This document shows, piece after piece, positions 1 to 5,722 of a DNA stretch of 5,722 bases; position 1 is the first letter of the stretch, and every line of letters begins with the position of its first letter. Under the pieces are notes generated by a model. That model saw nothing but the letters and a program-made list of their open reading frames with translations. It searched no databases and was not told where the DNA came from. Made by a program: the position numbers and the translations under genes. This stretch comes from Pseudomonadota bacterium (GTDB lineage: Bacteria > Pseudomonadota > Gammaproteobacteria > SZUA-229). Location of the stretch: positions 1-5,722 of the forward strand of contig JAUPMA010000288.1 of assembly GCA_030836935.1 (NCBI GenBank), read 5' to 3'.

Positions 1-1106
1 ACTACATCCTGTACCCGGCTGCTGTCATTCTCTTGCAAAAGCTGGTTGCAGACAAACATATCAGGTTCATCAGGAATCCAGGTTATAACCCGACTGTGAG
101 TTTTATTATTGCTGCTTACAATGAAGAGCGAGTTATAGAACGCAAGATCCAGAACACGCTTTTATTGGACTACCCGGAAGACAAGTTGCAGATTATTGTC
201 GTGTCGGATGGCTCTAGTGACAAAACACCAGAGATTGCAGGGAAGTATGCCAGCAAGGGTGTTATTTCCATGCATGATCCGCGACGTGCAGGAAAATCAG
301 CCGCCCTAAACCGGGCTTGTGAGCAGGCAAATGGCGAGATTCTGATTTTTTCCGATGCCAACAATGACTATGAAAAGAATGCTATCCGTCTTCTGGTTCG
401 ACACTTTGCAGATGACAGGGTAGGTGCCGTGACCGGCTGTAAACATATTTATACCAATGCAGACCGTCAGTCGGCAAAAGGTGACGGCCTTTACTGGAAA
501 TATGAATCCAGAATCAAATCTGCCGAAAGCCATCTGGGATCAATTACAGCTGCCGAAGGTGAAATTCTCGCGGTACGTCATAGCCTGTTTACGCCCATTC
601 CTTCAGGGTATATCAATGACGACGCAGCCATTACTTTCAATATTGTAAAAAAAGGCTACCGGGTTTTATATGACATTGATGCCAAGGCTTATGAAGAGGC
701 ATCAAAAGACCTCATGGAGGACTTTCATGTAAAGGTGAGAATGGCGACCGGAGGTTATCAAACAATGGCCAGTGAATTCTTTTATTTGTTCCCCCCACGC
801 AGTCTGTTTGCATTTTCCTTTCTGTCACACAAGGTATTACGCTGGCTGACAGCACATTTCATGATACTTATATTGCTGTCATCATTCGCGCTATCGACCA
901 TGCCACTTGTGCGGCTATTCCTGTTTTTTCAATTGGCGTTTTATACACTGGCATTCTATGGCTGGATGCGCCGCTCCAATCCGTCTCTTCCTTCTATTGT
1001 GTATATCATCATGTATTTCACCAGCATGAATCTGGCTATGTTTGTTGGCTTTATCAAGTTTATTCTCGGTAAGCGTTCGGTCAACTGGCGCAAGGCGGAG
1101 AGGTAA
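1..1106 (+). CDS. Membrane glycosyltransferase family 2, 5' end missing
   Basis: Inner-membrane GT2 enzyme predicted to transfer a sugar from a nucleotide-sugar donor onto a growing polysaccharide or lipid-linked acceptor. The frame is open to the left edge: codons from position 3 read YILYPAAVILLQKL, the end of an N-terminal membrane segment, so the TTG at 33 is not the real start. Numbering from the codon at 3, the GT-A domain starts at about residue 31 (VSFIIAAYNEE), with donor-binding DGSSD at 69-73, a DxD-like SDAN at 117-120 (metal and nucleotide binding), EGE at 185-187 and a likely catalytic-region DDA at 206-208. A KVRMATGG segment follows at 244-251, where processive synthases carry Q-x-x-R-W. 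About three hydrophobic segments (roughly 281-299, 302-321, 332-355) close the protein. The layout resembles the COG1215 cellulose/poly-GlcNAc synthase-like group. The donor sugar, and whether the enzyme is processive, cannot be told. It is the first visible gene of the operon, and its stop lies one base before the next start. Confidence 0.9.
   Translation, partial: YILYPAAVILLQKLVADKHIRFIRNPGYNPTVSFIIAAYNEERVIERKIQNTLLLDYPEDKLQIIVVSDGSSDKTPEIAGKYASKGVISMHDPRRAGKSAALNRACEQANGEILIFSDANNDYEKNAIRLLVRHFADDRVGAVTGCKHIYTNADRQSAKGDGLYWKYESRIKSAESHLGSITAAEGEILAVRHSLFTPIPSGYINDDAAITFNIVKKGYRVLYDIDAKAYEEASKDLMEDFHVKVRMATGGYQTMASEFFYLFPPRSLFAFSFLSHKVLRWLTAHFMILILLSSFALSTMPLVRLFLFFQLAFYTLAFYGWMRRSNPSLPSIVYIIMYFTSMNLAMFVGFIKFILGKRSVNWRKAER
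1097..1103 (+). promoter_or_regulatory. Ribosome binding site for the NodB-like gene
   Basis: A purine-rich GGAGAGG lies inside the last codons of the GT2 gene, 4 bases before the ATG at 1108 (the GGAG core is 7 bases away). It is the best Shine-Dalgarno match in the window. It decides the start at 1108 over an upstream in-frame start at 1042, which would overlap the GT2 gene by 65 bases and has no such site. Confidence 0.7.
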
Positions 1107-1107
1107 T

Positions 1108-2217
1108 ATGCATTTTGTTTTAACAGGAATAATAATGTTCATTGCAGCAGGTGCGTTGTTATGGATGCTATTGAAATCCAGAAACATGCATATATGGATA
1201 ATCGCGTACATTATTGACAAGCTTTCTCCATCGCGTGCAAAACCCGGGAAGAAGCATATTTATTTCTGCGTAGCCGACCATTACGAACCCTATTTCCGCA
1301 AAGCGGATCAGGCTACTGCACGTAAACTGGTGGATGACTGGGCAGAAAAATACAAACAGGTGGCGAATAAACATCATGATTCATCAGGCAGGCCGCCACA
1401 GCATAGTTATTTCTACCCCGTGGAAGAATATGACGAATATGTACTGGATAAACTGAAAGTGTTGTGCAGCGAAGGATATGGTGACGTGGATATTCATTTG
1501 CACCACGACAATGATACAGCCGATAACCTAAGACAAACACTTAATGACTTCAAGCAACTGCTGCATTCAAAACATGGTTTGATGAGAAAAAACGAGCGTG
1601 GCGAAATTGTTTATGGGTTTATACACGGTAATTGGGCGCTTGACAATTCGCGCCCAGATGGTCGTTGGTGTGGCGTAGATAACGAACTCGATATTTTGAT
1701 CGAAACCGGTTGTGTTTATGACATGACCATGCCATCTGCACCCAGCGATACACAAACCAGTATTATCAATCGTATCTACTTTGCAAAAGAAGATGGCAAG
1801 GCCAAATCACATAATCACGGCACGGTTGCAACAGTAGGCAACTGGTTATCGGATCAGTTGCTGATGATTCAGGGGCCACTCGGCCTGAACTGGACATCCA
1901 GAAAACTGGGCATTATGCCTAAAATTGACGCAGGCGAGCTTTCCTGTGATGCGCCACCTGCTGCAGACCGGCTTGCTATCTGGGAGAACGCAGGTGTGTC
2001 GGTCAGCGGTGCTGAAAATCACATTTTCATCCGGCTTTATACTCATGGCTTGCAAGCCAAAAACATGACCATGTTCTATGAACAGGGCGGCTTTGACAAA
2101 CTCTGGACGCTGCTTGAGCAAAGATATTGTGATTCGGCAGACTATTCGCTTCATTATGTTACAGCCTGGGAAATGTATGGCCTTGCACGCTCATTGATTA
2201 CCGGCAAACAGACATGA
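1108..2217 (+). CDS. Uncharacterised membrane-anchored protein, possible divergent NodB-fold polysaccharide deacetylase
   Basis: A 369-residue protein. Residues 3-22 form one hydrophobic segment (signal anchor), and a second moderately hydrophobic stretch lies near 28-36. The soluble part starts at about residue 50 with a beta strand leading into VADHYEP (55-61), placed where CE4 enzymes have TFDDGP. Other polar clusters that look like metal or active-site positions are HLHHDNDT (130-137), GFIHGNW (170-176) with D179, CGVDNE (188-193), SHNHG (234-238) and a late RLYTHG (309-314). The end, LHYVTAWEMYGLARS (348-362), resembles the C-terminal signature I recall from unnamed proteins in EPS gene clusters. 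Order and spacing suggest a seven-stranded (beta/alpha) barrel of the deacetylase superfamily, but none of the five standard NodB motifs is exact, so enzyme activity is inference. It probably faces the periplasm, tethered at its N-terminus. The start at 1108 is set by a strong ribosome binding site, and the stop overlaps the next start as ATGA. Confidence 0.55.
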   Translation: MHFVLTGIIMFIAAGALLWMLLKSRNMHIWIIAYIIDKLSPSRAKPGKKHIYFCVADHYEPYFRKADQATARKLVDDWAEKYKQVANKHHDSSGRPPQHSYFYPVEEYDEYVLDKLKVLCSEGYGDVDIHLHHDNDTADNLRQTLNDFKQLLHSKHGLMRKNERGEIVYGFIHGNWALDNSRPDGRWCGVDNELDILIETGCVYDMTMPSAPSDTQTSIINRIYFAKEDGKAKSHNHGTVATVGNWLSDQLLMIQGPLGLNWTSRKLGIMPKIDAGELSCDAPPAADRLAIWENAGVSVSGAENHIFIRLYTHGLQAKNMTMFYEQGGFDKLWTLLEQRYCDSADYSLHYVTAWEMYGLARSLITGKQT

Positions 2218-3305
2218 AAAAGAAAGTGTTACATGTGATTGAATCGCTGGAATTCGGCGGCGCCGAAATGGTAGTGATCAATCTGGCCAATAAATTGTCG
2301 GATAAATATGACGTAAGCATCTGCATGACCAAACGTCAGGGCGATTTATGCGCCCGGGTCAGCGACAAGGTCAGACTGCATTATCTTGGATGCAAGGAAG
2401 GCAATGATCTTTCAGCCATTAAAAAAATCATAAATCTGATCAAGGACAATCAAATAGACATTGTTCATGTACACAACTGGAGCGTGTTTATCGAAGCTGT
2501 AACCGCAGCCAGACTCGCCGGTGTCAAAAAAATCATTCATACCATTCATGGGCCTTATATGGCTCATGGAAAGAGCATGCTGACCGTCATCAAGAAAAAT
2601 GTCAGACGCGCTATGGAGAATCTGCTTTCGGTCTTTGTGTATCGCTTTGTTCCTGTATCTTATTCAATCCGGGATTATCTACTACGTGACTTTTGCATCA
2701 ATTCCGGAAAAGTTCTTCCAATCCATAATGGAATTTCGGGTTTTGAATTAAACAGGAAAAGAAGTCTGGCTCCTGGAATATTGCAGCTGATCACAGTTGG
2801 CCGGGTAGCCAAAATAAAAAATCATCGCATGATGCTCAGTGGTTTGCGTAAGGCACTTGATGCGGGCGTCAGGGCAACTCTCACAATTGTTGGTGATGGA
2901 CCTGAGTACGAAAATATATGTGAGCACGCTCGCTCACTTAATCTTGATTCACATATCGAATTTCTTGGGTTCAGATCAGATATTGCCGATATCATGGCAG
3001 ACAAGGATGTGTATATTCTGACTTCGGATTATGAAGGTATCTCCATTGCACTGCTGGAAGCCATGAGTATTGGTTTACCGGCTATCGCTACTTCAGTAGG
3101 CGGAGTGCCGGAAACCGTTATTGATCATGGTAGCGGAATACTGATTGAAAAAGGCAACGCTGACGCTCTGGCAAAGGCTATTATTTATATGGCGAATCAT
3201 CCAGAAGAACGGAGCCGGTTTGGTCTGGAAGCGAGGGCCTATTTTTTGCGGGAATTTGAAGAAAGCAATTTCATACGAAAATACGATGACGTCTATGCAA
3301 GCTGA
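2214..3305 (+). CDS. GT4-family glycosyltransferase (GT-B fold), first of two
   Basis: Cytoplasmic retaining glycosyltransferase of 363 residues, the usual length for GT4, probably adding one sugar to a lipid-linked oligosaccharide at the inner membrane. The N-terminal acceptor domain begins VLHVIESLEFGGAE (5-18), with the glycine-rich GGAE loop typical of the family, followed by IVHVHNW (83-89) and HTIHGPY (109-115). The C-terminal donor domain opens at GRVAKIKNH (196-204), where R197 and K202 match the phosphate-contacting Arg/Lys pair of GT4. It continues with VGDGPEY (226-232) and the EX7E motif (E274 and E282, in YEGISIALLEAM), then SVGGVPE. No membrane segment or signal peptide is seen. 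Its ATG lies in the stop of the preceding gene (ATGA). No Shine-Dalgarno site is visible upstream, so translation is probably coupled. Donor and acceptor are unknown. Confidence 0.9.
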   Translation: MKKKVLHVIESLEFGGAEMVVINLANKLSDKYDVSICMTKRQGDLCARVSDKVRLHYLGCKEGNDLSAIKKIINLIKDNQIDIVHVHNWSVFIEAVTAARLAGVKKIIHTIHGPYMAHGKSMLTVIKKNVRRAMENLLSVFVYRFVPVSYSIRDYLLRDFCINSGKVLPIHNGISGFELNRKRSLAPGILQLITVGRVAKIKNHRMMLSGLRKALDAGVRATLTIVGDGPEYENICEHARSLNLDSHIEFLGFRSDIADIMADKDVYILTSDYEGISIALLEAMSIGLPAIATSVGGVPETVIDHGSGILIEKGNADALAKAIIYMANHPEERSRFGLEARAYFLREFEESNFIRKYDDVYAS

Positions 3306-4500
3306 TTATTCACATAAACTCCATATTCTTTATCATCACCGCACCCAGGGCAGGGGAGCGGAAGGTGTGCATATCACCAGCATTGTGCGTTCCATGGAAG
3401 CAATGGGGCATAAGGTAACGGTATTGTCGCCACCCGGCATTGATCCCATGAATACTGCGGGCAATGCGCCGGTTGACAAATCCCATGTCAAAACATCTGG
3501 CATTAATACCTTCTGGAAGTTTGTCAGCAAAAATCTTCCTGATTTCATGTTTGAGCTGGCGGAAATTGCCTATAACATTCCTGCCATGCGCCGACTGGAA
3601 AAGGAGTTGTCTGCCAATCATTACGATATGATTTACGAACGGTATGCCTTTTATATGTTTGCCGGCGCGAGCAAAGCCAGAAAATATAAAATCCCGTTTG
3701 TACTTGAAGCCAATGAAGTCAACGGCATCAAGGATCGGGCGAGAAAACAATCATTTCCTGCCTTATGCGGCATGTTTGAACGCTTCATCTTCAAACGTTG
3801 TACGTCCATTCATACCGTATCCTCCTATCTGAAAAACATGATTATCAAACAGGGTGTAAATGATGATTTCATAGTTGTCTCGCCCAATGCGGTAGATCCG
3901 AAGAAATTTTCCGGTATCAAACAGGCAGGTGATCTCAGAAATAAATATCAACTAGAGGGCAAAAAAGTGTTGGGGTTCGCTGGCTGGTTTGATCATTGGG
4001 ATCGACTGGATTTACTGGTGGATGTGTTCATCAAACTCAAGCACAATTATCCAGATACAGTGCTGCTGCTGGTGGGAGATGGCAAGGTGTTGCAATCCGT
4101 GCGCGACAAAGCTAAGCAAGCCAGTATTGAAAACAGTATTGTACTAACCGGCCCTGTCAAACGTGATGTAGTTCATCAATACTTGTCCTTGCTGGATATT
4201 GCCGTAATTACCCATTCCAATGAATTCGGTTCGCCTGTGGTCATGTTTGAATTCATGGGTCTTAAAATCCCTATTATTGCGCCCAGGTTGCTGCCCATCA
4301 CCGATGTGCTGACGGATGGCGAAAATGCCCTGCTGTTTGACGTGTTAAATATGCAACAAATGGAAGTGACAATATGCAAATTACTGGATGATCCGCAGCT
4401 TGCAGGCACATTGGCGAATAATGCCTATGCAAAACTCATGGCACATCACACCTGGGATAACAATGCCAGGGAAATCATTCACTCTGCAGGTATCGGATAA
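3286..4500 (+). CDS. GT4-like glycosyltransferase (GT-B fold), second of two
   Basis: Glycosyltransferase of about 404 residues, predicted to act in the cytoplasm on the same saccharide as its neighbours. The N-terminal domain starts HILYHHRTQGRGAEGVHI (13-30), a glycine-rich acceptor loop I associate with GT4 proteins of EPS loci. The midsection has YERYAFYMF (117-125) and VLEANEVNG (139-147). The donor domain has SPNAVD (199-204), GWFDHWDRLDLL (233-244), VGDGK (263-267), and NEFGSPVVMFEFM (312-324), which takes the place of the EX7E motif; here the two Glu (E313, E322) are one residue further apart. It is only distantly similar to the preceding GT4, so a recent duplication is unlikely. Start choice: ATG at 3286 or ATG at 3295, both inside the end of the previous gene, neither with a clear ribosome binding site. 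The frame stays open back to 3145, but that extension lies deep in the previous gene and its residues do not look like a GT start. Confidence 0.87.
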   Translation: MTSMQADYSHKLHILYHHRTQGRGAEGVHITSIVRSMEAMGHKVTVLSPPGIDPMNTAGNAPVDKSHVKTSGINTFWKFVSKNLPDFMFELAEIAYNIPAMRRLEKELSANHYDMIYERYAFYMFAGASKARKYKIPFVLEANEVNGIKDRARKQSFPALCGMFERFIFKRCTSIHTVSSYLKNMIIKQGVNDDFIVVSPNAVDPKKFSGIKQAGDLRNKYQLEGKKVLGFAGWFDHWDRLDLLVDVFIKLKHNYPDTVLLLVGDGKVLQSVRDKAKQASIENSIVLTGPVKRDVVHQYLSLLDIAVITHSNEFGSPVVMFEFMGLKIPIIAPRLLPITDVLTDGENALLFDVLNMQQMEVTICKLLDDPQLAGTLANNAYAKLMAHHTWDNNAREIIHSAGIG

Positions 4501-4508
4501 TCTTTTCA

Positions 4509-5123
4509 ATGGTTAAGACCATTATCAAGAATCTGGCTTATTTCATTCTCTCACCATTTATGGTTCGCCGTGGGCGTGGCGATAACATCTGTATTACATT
4601 TGATGATGGGCCGCATCCCGATAACACAGCGCGCATTCTGGAAATACTGGCCAAACACCATACACGTGTTATTTTTTTCATGACCGGAATGGAAATGGAG
4701 AAATATCCGCATGTTGTCAGAAATGTTATTGCCGCTGGCCACAAGGTGGCCTATCACGGTTATACGCATCAAAGCATGCGCAAACAGACGCACGCTGAAT
4801 TCAGACACGAAATGCACAAACGTCGCGAGCTTGAACACCAGTTCAATATCTGCCTGAATTTATACAGACCGCCATTTGGCGATCTCAATTTAAGTGGTTT
4901 TATCGCGCTGGTATCAAACCGCTGCAAGATTGTCATGTGGTCTCTGGACAGCCGCGACTCCTACGATACGGAACAGCAAATTCTGAAGTCGCTGGCGGCA
5001 AACAAGATTCGTCGAGGTGAAATTTTGCTGTTTCATGATGATTACACAAAAACCACAAACCTTCTTGACTGCCTGCTAACCGACTATAAAAATGCCGGCA
5101 TCAAATGCGGAGTAAATCTGTAA
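4509..5123 (+). CDS. Polysaccharide deacetylase, CE4/NodB domain
   Basis: A 204-residue protein that is almost only a NodB domain, predicted to hydrolyse N- or O-acetyl groups from a sugar polymer or intermediate using a divalent metal. All five CE4 motifs can be placed: TFDDGP (30-35; D32 likely catalytic base, D33 metal), HGYTH (83-87; metal-binding H83 and H87, with Gly where Ser/Thr is usual), RPPFG (120-124), WSLDSRDS (144-151; the last position is usually Trp) and LLFHDD (173-178; H176 likely catalytic acid). The N-terminus (residues 5-19) is a short hydrophobic stretch followed by RRGRGDN. It is too short and lacks a clear cleavage site for a confident signal peptide, so location (cytoplasm, or membrane-attached on either face) is open. 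It begins 8 bases after the GT4 stop, with only a weak GGA upstream. Its stop overlaps the next start by one base. Activity is likely because the metal triad and both catalytic residues are kept. Confidence 0.9.
   Translation: MVKTIIKNLAYFILSPFMVRRGRGDNICITFDDGPHPDNTARILEILAKHHTRVIFFMTGMEMEKYPHVVRNVIAAGHKVAYHGYTHQSMRKQTHAEFRHEMHKRRELEHQFNICLNLYRPPFGDLNLSGFIALVSNRCKIVMWSLDSRDSYDTEQQILKSLAANKIRRGEILLFHDDYTKTTNLLDCLLTDYKNAGIKCGVNL
5109..5112 (+). promoter_or_regulatory. Ribosome binding site for the beta-helix gene
   Basis: GGAG within the end of the deacetylase gene, 10 bases before the ATG at 5123. Spacing is at the long end of normal. Together with the TAATG stop-start overlap it supports 5123 as the start and suggests translational coupling. 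Confidence 0.5.
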
Positions 5124-5722
5124 TGTTGAAATTGCCATTGATGTCAATTGGCTTGCTTTTGCTTGTTTCAAATATTGTTATCGCTGCCAAAGTTCCTGCC
5201 TACAGCGACAAGCAATACCAAACCCTGATGGGTGTGAATCAGATATTCATGGCGCCCGATGGCCGTGATTCAGGCAATTGCACTCGCAACAATCCCTGTA
5301 AAACATTCGATTACGCCATAAGCGAAATGGAACCGGGCGATGGCCTGATTCTGCTGCCGGGTTTCTATTCCTTATCCAAAAATGGCGCACTGAGTGCCGC
5401 TACACCCAATGGCCGTCCCATACGTCTTTCAGCCCAGCCGCCTACCGGTATCAGCACCGACAAACCCACGGTCATACGCGCCGACGAACCGGGTACAGTA
5501 GACGTAGAGGGTGGATTTACCCTCGGCACACGCGCAGAAAAGGTTAAATATGTCGTAATTTATGGCATTACTTTTCTAGATGAAGGCCATTTACGCAACG
5601 CTGATTTCAGTGTGGTCAAAAATACCGGTATCAAAGGCAGCCTGGGCATAGGCACCAATGATCATTCTGCTGGCTGCATGTACAACCTGGTTGAAGATGT
5701 ATGGATATGGGGCCGCAATCAT
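5123..5722 (+). CDS. Exported right-handed beta-helix protein, 3' end missing
   Basis: The frame from ATG 5123 stays open to the window edge, giving 200 residues. Residues 1-22 look like a Sec signal peptide: K3, a hydrophobic core with LLLLV at 11-15, and a likely cut after A21 or A22. The mature part begins near residue 41 with IFMAPDGRDSGNC, then NNPCKTFDYAI (56-66) and PGDGLILLPGFY (71-82). This is the N-terminal cap pattern of parallel beta-helix proteins (pectate-lyase-like/DUF1565 type: strand, D-G-x-D, P-x-K-T, then G-D then P-G-x-Y). C53 and C59 could form a disulfide in the periplasm. Later strands (KYVVIYGITFLD, 142-153; CMYNLVEDVWIWG, 185-197) fit successive helix coils. Such proteins in EPS loci are often lyases, epimerases or polymer-binding factors; catalytic residues would lie beyond the edge, so activity is not assigned. 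It is the last gene visible in the operon and its start overlaps the deacetylase stop. Confidence 0.8.
   Translation, partial: MLKLPLMSIGLLLLVSNIVIAAKVPAYSDKQYQTLMGVNQIFMAPDGRDSGNCTRNNPCKTFDYAISEMEPGDGLILLPGFYSLSKNGALSAATPNGRPIRLSAQPPTGISTDKPTVIRADEPGTVDVEGGFTLGTRAEKVKYVVIYGITFLDEGHLRNADFSVVKNTGIKGSLGIGTNDHSAGCMYNLVEDVWIWGRNH

Noticed and set aside
1042..1107. Upstream in-frame start for the NodB-like gene
   Set aside because: It overlaps the GT2 coding region and has no ribosome binding site, while 1108 has a strong one and begins directly before a membrane anchor.
3145..3285. In-frame upstream extension of the second GT4 gene, starting at 3145
   Set aside because: It lies entirely within the well-supported 3' part of the first GT4 gene, its residues do not resemble a GT N-terminus, and the recognisable domain begins just after 3286.
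3310..3750. 146-codon open frame on the - strand, opposite the second GT4 gene
   Set aside because: It is antisense to a strongly supported gene, and its translation shows no recognisable domain. Other - strand frames (for example 1846-2154, 915-1220, 4551-4838) are shadows for the same reason.
4501..4508. Possible terminator or promoter between the second GT4 and the deacetylase
   Set aside because: The gap is only 8 bases and shows no hairpin, so it fits read-through in one operon.
4672..4678. Run of seven T in the deacetylase gene, and a run of seven A at 647-653 in the GT2 gene, as possible phase-variation tracts
   Set aside because: Runs of seven in AT-moderate coding DNA are common, both frames are intact, and nothing nearby suggests switching.
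1..5722. Assignment to an exosortase/PEP-CTERM EPS locus
   Set aside because: Some of the proteins resemble members of such loci, but no exosortase, PEP-CTERM protein or diagnostic Prs-type gene is in the window, so the assignment cannot be supported here.

Overview
The window is a stretch of a bacterial surface or exopolysaccharide biosynthesis operon. All six genes are on the + strand and sit almost end to end: a partial membrane glycosyltransferase of family GT2, an uncharacterised membrane-anchored protein that looks like a divergent polysaccharide deacetylase, two GT-B (GT4-type) glycosyltransferases, a compact CE4/NodB polysaccharide deacetylase, and the start of an exported right-handed beta-helix protein. 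The first gene begins before the window and the last continues past its end.

Layout: GT2 synthase (to 1106), 1-base gap, NodB-like protein (1108-2217), 4-base ATGA overlap, GT4 number 1 (2214-3305), short overlap, GT4 number 2 (about 3286-4500), 8-base gap, CE4 deacetylase (4509-5123), 1-base TAATG overlap, beta-helix protein (5123 to the edge). No intergenic stretch is long enough for a promoter or terminator, so these genes are very probably read as one transcript from a promoter upstream of the window. No tRNA, rRNA, CRISPR, insertion sequence or attachment site was seen.

Organism: gene style, moderate GC content (mid-40s percent by eye) and the protein families suggest a Gram-negative proteobacterium. 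The wording of the GT4 and NodB-like proteins reminds me of EPS loci in Betaproteobacteria such as methylotrophs or nitrifiers. This is an impression from memory, not a search result. The locus hallmarks that would settle the pathway type (polymerase, flippase, chain-length regulator, exosortase, outer-membrane export protein) are outside the window.

How the genes may work together (inference): the GT2 and the two GT4 enzymes add sugars at the inner membrane; the two deacetylase-fold proteins may remove acetyl groups from sugar intermediates or polymer; and the beta-helix protein, which carries a signal peptide, may act on the polymer outside the inner membrane as a lyase, epimerase or binding protein. 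The least described component is the gene at 1108-2217. It has conserved-looking His/Asp clusters but lacks the standard CE4 motifs.
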